Made by a program: the position numbers and the translations under genes
DNA from: Agaricicola taiwanensis
GTDB taxonomy: Bacteria > Pseudomonadota > Alphaproteobacteria > Rhizobiales > Methylopilaceae
DNA: 64,000 nt
Assembly: GCF_014635245.1 (NCBI RefSeq)
Contig: NZ_BMCP01000001.1
Location: 248,001-312,000, forward strand
Direction of reading: 5' to 3'
In this document: positions 46,796 to 55,608 of the stretch, in pieces
Layout: each line of letters opens with the position of its first letter
Numbering within the stretch: the first letter of the stretch is position 1
Notes under the pieces: generated by a model
Seen by the model: the letters and a program-made list of their open reading frames with translations, nothing else
The model's database searches: none
Told to the model about the DNA's origin: nothing

Positions 46796-48559
46796 ATGGC
46801 CGCAATCGCAACGAAGCGGCGCGCACCGAGCGCCCTGCCTAAGCAGATCCTCATGGCAGCACCTCTGGTGCTGCTGCTGCTGGCCTTCCTCGTCTATCCG
46901 GTGGGCCAGCTCCTGGCGCTCAGCGTCTGGAACGATGCCGGCTTCACGCTGGAGCCCTATCGCCAGCTCTTTGCCTCCACGCTTTATCTCAACGTGCTGT
47001 GGATCACGCTCAAGATCTCGCTGGCGACCACGGTCGTCTCGGTCATCGGTGCCTATCCCATCGCCTATGCCATTTCGGCGGCGCCCAAGGACACCAAAGG
47101 CCGCCTGATCTTCTGGGTGCTTCTGTCGTTCTGGACCAGCTTCCTGGTGCGTGCGTTCGCCTGGGTCATCATCCTCGGCCGCAACGGCGTCATCAACCAG
47201 ACGCTGGTGTCCCTCGGCCTGATGGATCGGCCGGCGGATCTCATCTACAGCTTCGGCGCCGTGCTGACCGGCATGGTGCACGCCATGCTGCCGCTCGCGG
47301 TCATGACCATGCTGGCTGTCATGGAGAACATCGACCGCACGCTGCCCCGGGCCGCCACCACGCTCGGAGCCCGTCCCGGCACCGCCTTCTGGACCGTCTA
47401 CTTCCCCCTGTCGCTTCCCGGTGTGGCGGCGGCCGGCATCATGGTCTTCGTGACGGCGATCGGCTTCTTCATTGTGCCTGCACTGCTCGGCGGCCGCCGC
47501 GAGACCATGATCACCCAGCTCATCATCGACCAGGTGCAGCAGACGCTGAACTGGAGCCTCGCCGGCAGCATTTCGGTGCTGCTCCTGGTCGTGGTGCTGA
47601 TCGTCTTCCTCGCTTACGACCGGATCTTCGGCTTCGAAACGCTCACCGGTGAAAGCGCCGCCGCCGCGAAGAACCGCGACAGCGCCGCCCGCCGGGCGGG
47701 AGGCTGGGTTCTGGCCCGCATCGGCCACGTAAGCGACATGCTCATGGCGCTCGCGCCCCGCCGTCGGCGGAAGGGTGGGGCAGATGAGGGCCTGCCGTTG
47801 ACATTGCGCGTGGTGGTCTGGACCATTCTGGTTCTCATCAGTCTGCCCGCCTTCCTGATGATCCCGCTGTCCTTCGGCAACACGCTGTCCTGGCCCCCGA
47901 CAAGCTTTACGCTGCAGTGGTATCAGCAAATGCTGGACTCGCCCCTGTGGATGCAGGCGCTGTGGCGCTCCCTCGTGGTGGCGCTGGGCACCGGCGTCCT
48001 GTCCATGCTGATCGGCGTGCCGACCGCCTTCCTGATGGTCCGCAGCCATATGCGCGGCAAGGCTGCCATGCTGGCCTTCATCCTCTCGCCGGTGGTGGTG
48101 CCCCGCATCATCATCGCCGTTGGCCTGTTCTATGTCTTCGCGCAGCTCGGCCTCGTCGGCACCTCCATCGGTCTCATCATCGGCCACACCGTCGTGTCGG
48201 TGCCCTATGTCGTCATGACCATGATGGCGGTGCTCCGGAACTACGACACGCGCCTCGATCTCGCGGCGCAGAGCCTCGGCGCGCGGCCGTGGCAGGCATT
48301 GCGGCATGTCACCTTCCCGATCCTCGGGGCGGGCATGCTGTCGTCCTTCCTCTTCGCCTTCGCCACCTCCTTCGACGAGCTGACCATCGCGCTGTTCTCC
48401 TCAGGAGGTCTCAGCGCAACGCTGCCGAAGCAATTCTGGGACGAGGTGACGCTGCAGGTCTCGCCGGTCATCGCCGCCGTTTCCACCTGCCTGCTTCTCT
48501 TCATCTCGGCGCTGATCTTCCTTGCCGACCGCATGCGGCGTCGCAGCCTGGCCCGATAA
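46796..48559 (+). CDS. ABC transporter permease, PotB-PotC fusion
   Basis: A 587-residue protein made of two permease halves in one chain, about 12 membrane helices. The first half (about 15-290) has an EAA loop ATTLGARPGTAFWTVYFPLSLPG. The second half (about 335-585) has AQSLGARPWQALRHVTFPILGAG. A basic cytoplasmic linker (LAPRRRRKGGADEG) joins them. Most relatives are two separate proteins of 270-300 residues; the fusion is continuous and no frameshift is seen. It completes the importer with the preceding two genes. Confidence 0.92.
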   Translation: MAAIATKRRAPSALPKQILMAAPLVLLLLAFLVYPVGQLLALSVWNDAGFTLEPYRQLFASTLYLNVLWITLKISLATTVVSVIGAYPIAYAISAAPKDTKGRLIFWVLLSFWTSFLVRAFAWVIILGRNGVINQTLVSLGLMDRPADLIYSFGAVLTGMVHAMLPLAVMTMLAVMENIDRTLPRAATTLGARPGTAFWTVYFPLSLPGVAAAGIMVFVTAIGFFIVPALLGGRRETMITQLIIDQVQQTLNWSLAGSISVLLLVVVLIVFLAYDRIFGFETLTGESAAAAKNRDSAARRAGGWVLARIGHVSDMLMALAPRRRRKGGADEGLPLTLRVVVWTILVLISLPAFLMIPLSFGNTLSWPPTSFTLQWYQQMLDSPLWMQALWRSLVVALGTGVLSMLIGVPTAFLMVRSHMRGKAAMLAFILSPVVVPRIIIAVGLFYVFAQLGLVGTSIGLIIGHTVVSVPYVVMTMMAVLRNYDTRLDLAAQSLGARPWQALRHVTFPILGAGMLSSFLFAFATSFDELTIALFSSGGLSATLPKQFWDEVTLQVSPVIAAVSTCLLLFISALIFLADRMRRRSLAR

Positions 48560-48592
48560 ACCCGACATCACACATCAAGAAGGCAATCAGAC

Positions 48593-49510
48593 ATGCTCGA
48601 TTCCACCCGCCTCCGCGGCATTCTGCCGGCGACACCCACCCCTGTGATGGCCGACGACACCATTGATGTGACGGCCTCCAAGGCCTTGTTCGACTGGCTC
48701 ATCGGCCAAGGCGTGGACGGTCTCGTGCCGCTCGGAGGTACCGGCGAATATGGCGCGCTGGCACGCGAGGAGCGCATCCGCCTCCTGGAGCTGGCGGTAA
48801 AGGCGGCGGACGGCAAACGCCCCGTGATTCCGGGCGTGCTCGATCCCGGCTATCATGATGCCTTGGCTGCGGGGCGTGATTTCGCTGCCGCGGGCGCCGA
48901 CGCGCTGCTGGTGATCACGCCCTATTACACCAACCCTACCCAGGCGGGCATCCGCGATTACTTCCTGCGTTATGCTGATCAGTCGCCGCTGCCGATCCTC
49001 ATCTATGAGATCCCCTATCGCACGCGGATCGCCATCGACCCGGAGGTGCTGCACGAGCTCTCCCGCCATGAGCGCATCATCGGCATGAAGGCCTGCAACA
49101 CCGACATGTATCATTTCCTGCGTGTCGTTGCCGGTGTGGATGCCTCCTTCTCCGTCCTGAGCGGCGAGGATACGTTGTTTCCCCTCCAGGTCGCGGCCGG
49201 CGCCAAGGGCGGCATCGTGGTGACGGCAAACCTTCTGCCCCGCACATGGCGCAAGGTGTTCGATCTCGCCGCCGCCGGCCGCACCGAAGAAGCGGTCGCG
49301 AAGCATCGCGAACTCATTCCGCTGATGAACCTGGCGTTCTCGGAAACCAACCCGGGTCCCATGAAATCGGTCATGGACCTCATCGGCATCAACGCCCCTC
49401 ACATGCTCGCGCCGCTGATGCAGCCCAAGACTGAGCTGCGGGATGCTCTGAAAGCGGAATATGCGCGTTTGCTGGAGCGTGGAGAAAGAGCGGAAAAGCT
49501 TGCATCTTGA
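48593..49510 (+). CDS. DapA-family aldolase/dehydratase
   Basis: A 305-residue class I aldolase-type TIM barrel related to dihydrodipicolinate synthase and N-acetylneuraminate lyase. The pattern GLVPLGGTGEYGAL is the GXXGE substrate motif, ILIYEIPYRTRI carries the conserved Tyr, and IIGMKACNTD carries the Schiff-base Lys. It is 33 bases after the permease in a catabolic operon and is therefore unlikely to be the lysine-pathway enzyme. Relatives in catabolic operons act on 2-keto acids or hydroxyproline-derived pyrroline carboxylates. Substrate unknown. Confidence 0.88.
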   Translation: MLDSTRLRGILPATPTPVMADDTIDVTASKALFDWLIGQGVDGLVPLGGTGEYGALAREERIRLLELAVKAADGKRPVIPGVLDPGYHDALAAGRDFAAAGADALLVITPYYTNPTQAGIRDYFLRYADQSPLPILIYEIPYRTRIAIDPEVLHELSRHERIIGMKACNTDMYHFLRVVAGVDASFSVLSGEDTLFPLQVAAGAKGGIVVTANLLPRTWRKVFDLAAAGRTEEAVAKHRELIPLMNLAFSETNPGPMKSVMDLIGINAPHMLAPLMQPKTELRDALKAEYARLLERGERAEKLAS

Positions 49511-49516
49511 ACCTGA

Positions 49517-49540
49517 CACATGGCCCTTTGCGGCCATGTG
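49517..49540 (+). terminator. Hairpin after the DapA-like gene
   Basis: CACATGGCC and GGCCATGTG form a perfect 9-bp stem with a 6-base loop, starting 7 bases after the stop codon. The downstream sequence (ATGATAAATC) is AT-rich but has no T-run, so termination is probable but weak. Confidence 0.5.
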
Positions 49541-49566
49541 ATGATAAATCCCGGGCATCCCGCGTC

Positions 49567-49586
49567 GCGCCGCCTCCCGGCGGCGC
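49567..49586 (+). promoter_or_regulatory. GC-rich hairpin in the iclR leader
   Basis: GCGCCGCC-TCCC-GGCGGCGC is a perfect 8-bp stem with a 4-base loop, ending 28 bases before the iclR start codon. With the hairpin at 49517 it makes two strong stems in a 104-base gap and could limit readthrough or translation of iclR. Confidence 0.45.
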
Positions 49587-49614
49587 GACCAAAGCTCCAG
49601 CCGGAAGATCCGCG

Positions 49615-50451
49615 ATGCCACGACCGACCGATGCCTCAGTCCGCGCGACCGACGATACGGAGCAAAACGACCCGCGCCGCTCGTCCCTGTTCGTGGGCTC
49701 AGCGGAAAAGGTCTTTCAGATTCTCCACGCCTTCGACGGGCCACGCCGCCAGATGCCCCTGTCGGAAATCGCAAAGGCTGCCGGGCTTGATCGCAGCGCG
49801 ACGCAACGGCTCGTCTACACTCTGGAAGCGCTTGGCTATCTGCGCCGTGCGCATAATTCGCGGGACTATGTGTTGACCTCTCGCCTGCTACAGTTTTCCT
49901 ACAATTACCTGCGTGCCAACGAGCTGATCGACAAGGCCGCGCCCTATCTCCTCGACATCAGCCGTGACATCGGCGAGACCACCAACCTGCATGAGCTCGA
50001 CGGCCATGAGATCGTCTTCGTGGCCAGGTTCCCCGGCCGCCATCTGGTCAACGTCGACATCATGGTCGGAAGCCGACTGCCGGCCATCTTCACCGCCTCC
50101 GGCACCGCCATCCTCTCGCGGCTGACGCCTGATGAGCAGGAGGCCATCCTTGAGCGGACCGTCAAGCAGCCCCTGACGCCCTATACGGTGGTGGATGAAG
50201 GCAAGCTTCGGGCCCGCATCCGCGAGGCGGCGGAGCGCGGCTATGCCATCATCACCAATGAAACGGTGATGGGCGATATCTCGGTGGCGGCCGCGATCAC
50301 CGACGAGCATGGCCGCGCGGTGGCCGGTCTCAACATCTCGGTTCCGACGACCCGCTGGACGACTGAGCGGGCCGAGGCGGAACTCAGCCAGCACGTCCAG
50401 GTCGCGGCGACCTCCATCTCCATGTCCAAGTTCGGCTCCTACAACCGCTAG
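49615..50451 (+). CDS. IclR-family transcriptional regulator
   Basis: A 278-residue regulator. The N-terminal winged helix (about 25-90) is seen as SAEKVFQILHAFDGPRRQMPLSEIA and GLDRSATQRLVYTLEALGYL; the C-terminal effector domain includes RLPAIFTASGTAILSRL. The ATG at 49615 has GGAAG 7 to 8 bases upstream; the longer frame from 49507 overlaps the dapA-like stop and the hairpin and is rejected. It probably regulates the ABC/dehydrogenase operon. Confidence 0.92.
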   Translation: MPRPTDASVRATDDTEQNDPRRSSLFVGSAEKVFQILHAFDGPRRQMPLSEIAKAAGLDRSATQRLVYTLEALGYLRRAHNSRDYVLTSRLLQFSYNYLRANELIDKAAPYLLDISRDIGETTNLHELDGHEIVFVARFPGRHLVNVDIMVGSRLPAIFTASGTAILSRLTPDEQEAILERTVKQPLTPYTVVDEGKLRARIREAAERGYAIITNETVMGDISVAAAITDEHGRAVAGLNISVPTTRWTTERAEAELSQHVQVAATSISMSKFGSYNR

Positions 50452-50482
50452 CGGCCGGGCACCCAACCGAAAGGGCTGCACA

Positions 50483-51298
50483 ATGACAAAGATCATTCTC
50501 GTCGGTTGCGGCAACATGGGTTTCGCCATGTTGCAGCGCTGGATGGCGCATGATGAAAAGCCTGATGTGCTGGTCGTCGAACCGGCGGAGGCACTGCGCA
50601 CGCGCGCCGGGCAGGCGGGCGCCCGCACCATCGCGGATCAGGCGGATCTCCCGGCCGGATGGCAGGCGGACGTCGTGATGCTAGCCACCAAACCGGCCCT
50701 GGTGCTGGAGGTGATCGGCCATTATGCCGCCGCCATGCACTCCGGCAGTGTCGTGGTGTCTGTTGCGGCCGGCATCGCCGCCTCTGCCATCGCCGAGCGG
50801 CTCGGAGCAGGTGCCGCCGTCATCCGCTGCATGCCCAATACGCCGGCTGCCATCGGAGAAGGAATGATGGTGTGCTGCCCCAATGCGGATGTGACGAGGG
50901 ACCAGCGGCAACTCGTTCAGCGGCTTCTGGAGGGCAACGGCAAGGTCGCTTTCGTTGACGATGAGGCCATGATGGACGCCGTCACCGCGGTCTCCGGTTC
51001 AGGCCCCGCCTATGTCTTCCATTTCATCGAATGCCTGGCGGCGGCCGGTGAGAAGGCCGGATTGCCGGCGGATCTGTCGCTCATGCTGGCGCGTCAGACT
51101 GCTCTCGGCGCGGCGCGCCTCGCCTCCGAAAGCAACGACCCGCCAGCGGAACTGCGCCGTCAGGTGACGAGCCCCAACGGCACGACAGCCGCCGCCCTGG
51201 ACGTTCTGATGCGCGCCGATGACGGTCTGATGGATCTTCTGAAAGAAGCTGTCACGGCCGCGAAAGATCGTTCTGTTGCCCTTGGCAAGCCATCCTAG
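50483..51298 (+). CDS. proC: Pyrroline-5-carboxylate reductase
   Basis: NAD(P)H-dependent reduction of pyrroline-5-carboxylate to proline; 271 residues. The Rossmann motif is IILVGCGNMGFAML, and the C-terminal dimer domain has VTAVSGSGPAYVFHFIECL and VTSPNGTTAAALDVL, both ProC signatures. It follows iclR by 31 bases in a catabolic context, while putA, which runs the opposite conversion, is 8 kb upstream. It could be the housekeeping ProC or act on a cyclic imine from the local pathway. Confidence 0.93.
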   Translation: MTKIILVGCGNMGFAMLQRWMAHDEKPDVLVVEPAEALRTRAGQAGARTIADQADLPAGWQADVVMLATKPALVLEVIGHYAAAMHSGSVVVSVAAGIAASAIAERLGAGAAVIRCMPNTPAAIGEGMMVCCPNADVTRDQRQLVQRLLEGNGKVAFVDDEAMMDAVTAVSGSGPAYVFHFIECLAAAGEKAGLPADLSLMLARQTALGAARLASESNDPPAELRRQVTSPNGTTAAALDVLMRADDGLMDLLKEAVTAAKDRSVALGKPS

Positions 51299-51330
51299 TC
51301 CTGCGAGGCGGAATCAAGGTTTGCACCAGA

Positions 51331-51363
51331 CCCGGGAGGGACGGCCCGCCCCGCCCCTCCGGG
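51331..51363. terminator. Hairpin between convergent proC and the CoA-ligase gene
   Basis: CCCGGGAGGG at 51331 can pair with CCCTCCGGG at 51355 with one bulged G. It sits midway between the two convergent stops and probably serves both strands. No long T-run is present. Confidence 0.45.
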
Positions 51364-51370
51364 AAAGACA

Positions 51371-52963
51371 TTATCGGCGAAGGGCATAGCCTGACTGTTC
51401 CAGATCCCAGCAATCGCTGGTCGATCTGGACAGCTCGGCCTTCTTGACCCGCTGCGTCGGCGTCTTCGGGAATTCATCGATGAAGCCGATGTAACGCGGG
51501 ATTTGGAAGTAGGGCATCTTGTCTTCGCACCACTTGATGAGCTCGAGTTCCTCCAGCGATGCCGAGGGCACCAGCTTGAGGAAGATCTTGAGATCATCGT
51601 CCCCGGCGCCAAGGCCGCTGGGCACGCCGATCAAGGCGCATTCCTCCACGGCAGGGTGCTGCACGACGATCCGCTCCACCTCCCAGGCCGACACGTTCTC
51701 GCCCCGACGGCGCAGGCTGTCGCTCTTGCGGCCTTCGAAGAAGAGGTAGCCGTTTTCATCGAAGCGGCCGAGGTCGCCGGTCTTGATCCAGCCGTCCGCC
51801 GTGGTGGTTTTCTGCTTGTTCAGTGATCTGGAGGTGAATTCGGGCCTCTTCCCCTTCGCGATGATCTCGCCGGCCTGACCTGGCGGAACGTCATTGCCTT
51901 CGCCGTCGATGGTTCGGACCATGAACCACGGCAGCGGACGCCCGACCGATCCCTTCGGCCCGCCGATATTGATGCAGACGTAGTTGGCGACCTCGCTGAG
52001 GCCGTAGCCTTCGTTGACCCGGCAGCCAAAGCGCTCCTCGAACTCGGCAAGGACATCCGCCGGACAGCCTGCCCCCCAGGCGACCGACACCTTATGGACC
52101 TTGTCGTCGGGCCGCGCCGGTTGCTTGAGGAGGATCGGCAGGATGCCGCCGATGTAATGGGTCTTGGTGGTTCCGGTGCGGCGCGCCTGATCCCAGAATT
52201 GGGAGGCGCTGAAGCGCGGCACCATGGCCAGCGTGACTTTCTCCATGCAGGCGGCGAGCACCGTCTGGCTGCCGGCGCCGTGGTAGAGCGGCTCCCAGAA
52301 CAGCAGCACGTCATTGGGCTCCATTTCGCCGATCAGAAGACAGCCGATGCAGCCGATCTGCAGCACGCGATCGGACCGCGTGAACTTCTTCGGCGCTCCC
52401 GTCGTGCCCGAGGTGTAGTTGATCACCAGCACGTCGTCGGGGTCCGCCAGTTCGGAAGGGAGCGCAGGGTCGCCGTTCCGAAGGAGGTCCTGAAGCCGGT
52501 GTGTGCCGCTGCCCTGTTCGGTTTCGTTCCAGATGGCGAACTCCACCGGCGTCTTATCCATCGCCGTCTCGAGGAGCTCACGGTATGCCGTTTCGGCGAT
52601 GATGGCGCGGGGCTGCGCATCGCCGATCAGCAGCGAAAGGTAATCGCCCTTGGAGTGAACATTGATCGAGGTTCGCACCAGGCCGATTTTAGCGAGTGCA
52701 TAGAGCGTGATGACATGTTCGGCGTGCTGGTCGAGCATGAGGCCCACCACATCGCCTTTGCGCAGGCCCAGCGCCAGCAGCGCGTTTGCCATGCGGTTGG
52801 AAGCCTCGTGAAGCTCACCGATGGTGAGCCGTCCGCCGTCCCAGACGAGAAAGGGATGCTCCGGATCGGTTTCGGCTCGCTTTTTGAGGATGGAGGTGAA
52901 TGTTCCTTCTCCGGGAACGGGCCAGCTCTCCTTGATCACGAACGATGATGGTTCGTCATGCAT
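51371..52963 (-). CDS. AMP-dependent acyl-CoA synthetase/ligase
   Basis: A 530-residue adenylate-forming enzyme (ANL superfamily) that activates a carboxylic acid to its CoA thioester. Motifs: VINYTSGTTGAPKK (P-loop), EGYGLSEVANY, and TGDLGRFDENGYLFFEGRKSD with the hinge Asp. It resembles the carnitine/crotonobetaine-CoA ligase (CaiC) group, but the acid is unknown. The ATG at 52963 follows GGAGCAGGAAA; an earlier ATG at 52984 is possible. It is the last gene of the TRAP-associated operon, 59 bases after the enoyl-CoA-hydratase-like gene. Confidence 0.92.
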   Translation of the reverse strand: MHDEPSSFVIKESWPVPGEGTFTSILKKRAETDPEHPFLVWDGGRLTIGELHEASNRMANALLALGLRKGDVVGLMLDQHAEHVITLYALAKIGLVRTSINVHSKGDYLSLLIGDAQPRAIIAETAYRELLETAMDKTPVEFAIWNETEQGSGTHRLQDLLRNGDPALPSELADPDDVLVINYTSGTTGAPKKFTRSDRVLQIGCIGCLLIGEMEPNDVLLFWEPLYHGAGSQTVLAACMEKVTLAMVPRFSASQFWDQARRTGTTKTHYIGGILPILLKQPARPDDKVHKVSVAWGAGCPADVLAEFEERFGCRVNEGYGLSEVANYVCINIGGPKGSVGRPLPWFMVRTIDGEGNDVPPGQAGEIIAKGKRPEFTSRSLNKQKTTTADGWIKTGDLGRFDENGYLFFEGRKSDSLRRRGENVSAWEVERIVVQHPAVEECALIGVPSGLGAGDDDLKIFLKLVPSASLEELELIKWCEDKMPYFQIPRYIGFIDEFPKTPTQRVKKAELSRSTSDCWDLEQSGYALRR

Positions 52964-53022
52964 TTTCCTGCTCCAGATGTTCATATGACGATTTCGCCGC
53001 GCTGCGGCTATGCCTTGAAACT

Positions 53023-53784
53023 TCAGCCGGACCCGCGCGTCAGAAAGGCACCGACACCGGCCTCGATCGATTGCGCCATCTCCGACTTGGCGCGCACCTC
53101 GGCGGCCCGGGCGAATGCGGCATCGAGAGCCGGCCGCGTCATGTCGCGGAACCAGAGCTTGGTTTCGGCATAGGCCTGCGGCGACTTTTTCATCAGCTCG
53201 GCCGCGAGTTCGAGCGCGCGGGGCAGCACCTGATCCTCGTCGACAATCTCGTTGATGAGGCCCAGATGCAGCGCTTCATCGGAGCCGAGGAAACGGCCGG
53301 TCGAGGCGATGTTCAGCGCGCGGGGGGCGCCGATCGACCAATTCAGAATTGCCGAGCCGGTGATGCAGGGCATGCCCGAATTGATCTCGGGCATGCCCAC
53401 CGTGACGCCGGCATGCCCGATCCGGTAGTCCATGAGGAGAATGGCTTGAAACGCAGACCCCATAGCCAGGCCGTTCAAGGCCGCGATCAGCGGTTTTCGG
53501 AATGACTGGATGCTGTCGTAAAGTGCCCTGAAGGCCACCATCCGCTGGCCGGCCTCCGATGCCACGCCGATGGCCTTGTCGGAGAGATCCGCGCCCGCGC
53601 AAAAGGCGCGGCTGCCCGTTCCGGTTACGATGACAGCTTTGACGGCGGAGTCGCCGTCTGCCTGGATGAGGGCATCCTTGACCGCGTTCCTAAGGTCCAG
53701 GTTCCACGCGTTCAGTTTTTCCGGGCGATTGAGGCGCAGAACCAGCACCTCTCCGTGCATCTCCCGCTGCAGCATCAGCATCAT
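53023..53784 (-). CDS. Enoyl-CoA hydratase/isomerase-fold protein with altered active site
   Basis: Crotonase-fold protein of 253 residues. The oxyanion-hole region is RAFCAGADLSDKA and the second half NGLAMGSAFQAILLMD is followed by GMPEINSGMP. Against enoyl-CoA hydratase, whose motif is GGGCELAMMCD, the first catalytic Glu position reads Gln (GSAFQ); the second Glu (PEI) is kept. The usual GGTQRL after it is replaced by TGSAIL. It may therefore be an isomerase, hydrolase or other crotonase rather than a hydratase. It lies between the TRAP membrane subunit and the CoA ligase. Confidence 0.88.
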   Translation of the reverse strand: MMLMLQREMHGEVLVLRLNRPEKLNAWNLDLRNAVKDALIQADGDSAVKAVIVTGTGSRAFCAGADLSDKAIGVASEAGQRMVAFRALYDSIQSFRKPLIAALNGLAMGSAFQAILLMDYRIGHAGVTVGMPEINSGMPCITGSAILNWSIGAPRALNIASTGRFLGSDEALHLGLINEIVDEDQVLPRALELAAELMKKSPQAYAETKLWFRDMTRPALDAAFARAAEVRAKSEMAQSIEAGVGAFLTRGSG

Positions 53785-53844
53785 CCTCTTGTTTGGTTGC
53801 GGGGCCGCCGAAGACGGCTATCGCCGCGGCGGCCCGGTTGGCGC

Positions 53845-55128
53845 TCAGCCCATGAGCCAGGTCGGAAGAGCCAATGAGAAGAGTGGAACGTAGGTGACCA
53901 AGAGCAGCGCGATCACCAGGGCGATGAAGAAGGGCGCCGAGGCTGCCAGGGCAGACCGCATGGGAACTCCCGCGATCTGTGCCGCGATGAAGAGCGACAG
54001 GGCTACCGGCGGTGTCATCGAGCCCAGGGTGAGATTGATGGCCGCGATGATCCCGAGGTGCACCGGATCGATGCCATAGATCTTGCCGAGGTAGATCAGC
54101 ACCGGTGCAACCACGATCAGCGCCGCGGAACCCGCCTCGAGACAACCGAGAAGCAGGAGACCGATGTTGATGAGGAGGAGCGCCACCCACTGTTCGGTCG
54201 TGATCGCCTGGATGGCGGTGGCGATGGTTTCCGGAACCTCCATGATGTTGACGGCCCAGCCGAATGGTCCGGAGGCTGCGATGACCAGCAGGATGGCGCC
54301 GGAAAAAAGCGCGGCTTCCTGAATCGAGACGATCAATATGCGCAGCGAAAAGCTGCGATAGACGATGCCCAGCAGCATTGAATAGGCAACCGCCAGCACG
54401 CCCGCTTCCGATGGGGTAACGATGCCAAGCGTCATGCCACCGACGATGATGGCGGGCGACAGCAGAGCAAAGAAGCCATCCCTGAGACGTGTCAGGAACT
54501 CCCGCAGCGAGGGCAGCGGCTGGGTCTCGCCGGCGATACCCTTGACCCGGACGAGGACCAGAACGATGAGCGACAGCATCAGCGCCATCACGAGACCCGG
54601 CAGGATGCCCGCCAGAAACAGCCGTCCGGTGGAGACATTGGCGAGCTGGGCGTAAACGACCAGGATGATGCTGGGTGGGATGATCGGTCCGATGATCGAG
54701 GACGCCGCCGTGATCGCCGCAGCATAGGCGGGGTTGTACTTGGCGGCTTTCATGGCCGTGATCTCGATCTTGCCAAGACCGGCCACATCCGCGGTGTTCG
54801 AGCCCGACATGCCGGCGAAAATGACGCTGCCGAGAATGTTCACATAGTAGAGACCACCGCGAAGATGGCCGACGAGCGCATGTGCGAACGCAAAGATCCG
54901 CTCGGTCACGCCCATGTTGTTCATCAGGATGGCCGCAAGCACATACATGGGGATGGCCGACAGGACCGAGCTGCTGACGCCGCTCCACATGTTCTGTGGA
55001 AGTATCTCGAGCGGAAAGTCGCTGCCGACGAAGATAAATCCGACCGTCGCGGCGACAAGCGTGAAGGCCACGGGGACATTCAGCGCGAAGAGCAGGACCA
55101 GAAGCCCGCCAAAGACAAGGCCTTCCAT
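53845..55128 (-). CDS. dctM: TRAP transporter large membrane subunit (DctM)
   Basis: Twelve-or-so-helix permease of a tripartite ATP-independent periplasmic importer; 427 residues. It begins with a hydrophobic helix (GLVFGGLLVLLFALNVPVAF) and has IIGPIIPPSIILVVY, a DctM signature, in the first half and LTLGSMTPPVALSLF in the second. It uses the ion gradient to import organic acids captured by the binding protein. Its start is 2 bases after the dctQ stop. Confidence 0.95.
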   Translation of the reverse strand: MEGLVFGGLLVLLFALNVPVAFTLVAATVGFIFVGSDFPLEILPQNMWSGVSSSVLSAIPMYVLAAILMNNMGVTERIFAFAHALVGHLRGGLYYVNILGSVIFAGMSGSNTADVAGLGKIEITAMKAAKYNPAYAAAITAASSIIGPIIPPSIILVVYAQLANVSTGRLFLAGILPGLVMALMLSLIVLVLVRVKGIAGETQPLPSLREFLTRLRDGFFALLSPAIIVGGMTLGIVTPSEAGVLAVAYSMLLGIVYRSFSLRILIVSIQEAALFSGAILLVIAASGPFGWAVNIMEVPETIATAIQAITTEQWVALLLINIGLLLLGCLEAGSAALIVVAPVLIYLGKIYGIDPVHLGIIAAINLTLGSMTPPVALSLFIAAQIAGVPMRSALAASAPFFIALVIALLLVTYVPLFSLALPTWLMG

Positions 55129-55130
55129 CG

Positions 55131-55601
55131 TTAATACTCCATGCTCGGGGAAAGTCGCAGCGCCCGCGCGGTGATGTGGCAGGCCATGGAGATAAAGCAG
55201 TAGACCATGACGTACGCCTTCAGTTCATCAGGTATTCCAAGGACCACCGATGATGTTCCGGTGTAGACCAGCGCGAGGCGGAACGAATAGTAAGCAAGCC
55301 CGACCAGCAGCGCGATCTGGATGACATCTGCGATGAGGGTCATGATCTTCTTGGGACCGGCCGGAAGCATGTTGACGAACATGTCGACCGAGTAATGCTC
55401 GTTGCGTTTCAGGACCGCCGTGGCCGCAACGAACGAAAGGCAGATGATCAGAAACTGAACAAGCTCTTCGCTCCAGGAAAGCGGATCGTTGAAGAAGTAC
55501 CGAAAGATGATCTGGCCGCCGAGAGTGAGGGTGATCGCCGCCACGAGCAGCAGCGCGGCGATCTCCTCGAACCTTCGGACGGAATAAAGCAGTCGCTGCA
55601 T
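55131..55601 (-). CDS. dctQ: TRAP transporter small membrane subunit (DctQ)
   Basis: A 156-residue protein with four membrane helices (for example ALLLVAAITLTLGGQIIFRYFF). The SWSEELVQFLIICLSF region is the DctQ signature. It pairs with DctM in the inner membrane. It lies 7 bases after the MmgE/PrpD gene and 2 bases before dctM. Confidence 0.93.
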   Translation of the reverse strand: MQRLLYSVRRFEEIAALLLVAAITLTLGGQIIFRYFFNDPLSWSEELVQFLIICLSFVAATAVLKRNEHYSVDMFVNMLPAGPKKIMTLIADVIQIALLVGLAYYSFRLALVYTGTSSVVLGIPDELKAYVMVYCFISMACHITARALRLSPSMEY

Positions 55602-55608
55602 CGGGACC

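Noticed and set aside
45929..48307. 792-codon open frame on the minus strand over the ABC ATPase and permease genes
   Set aside because: The translation is a His/Asp/Glu/Gln-rich low-complexity product antisense to clear transporter genes.
48593..49510. Calling the DapA-family gene the lysine-pathway dapA
   Set aside because: It is in a catabolic operon behind an ABC importer; many DapA-fold enzymes have other substrates, so no symbol is given.
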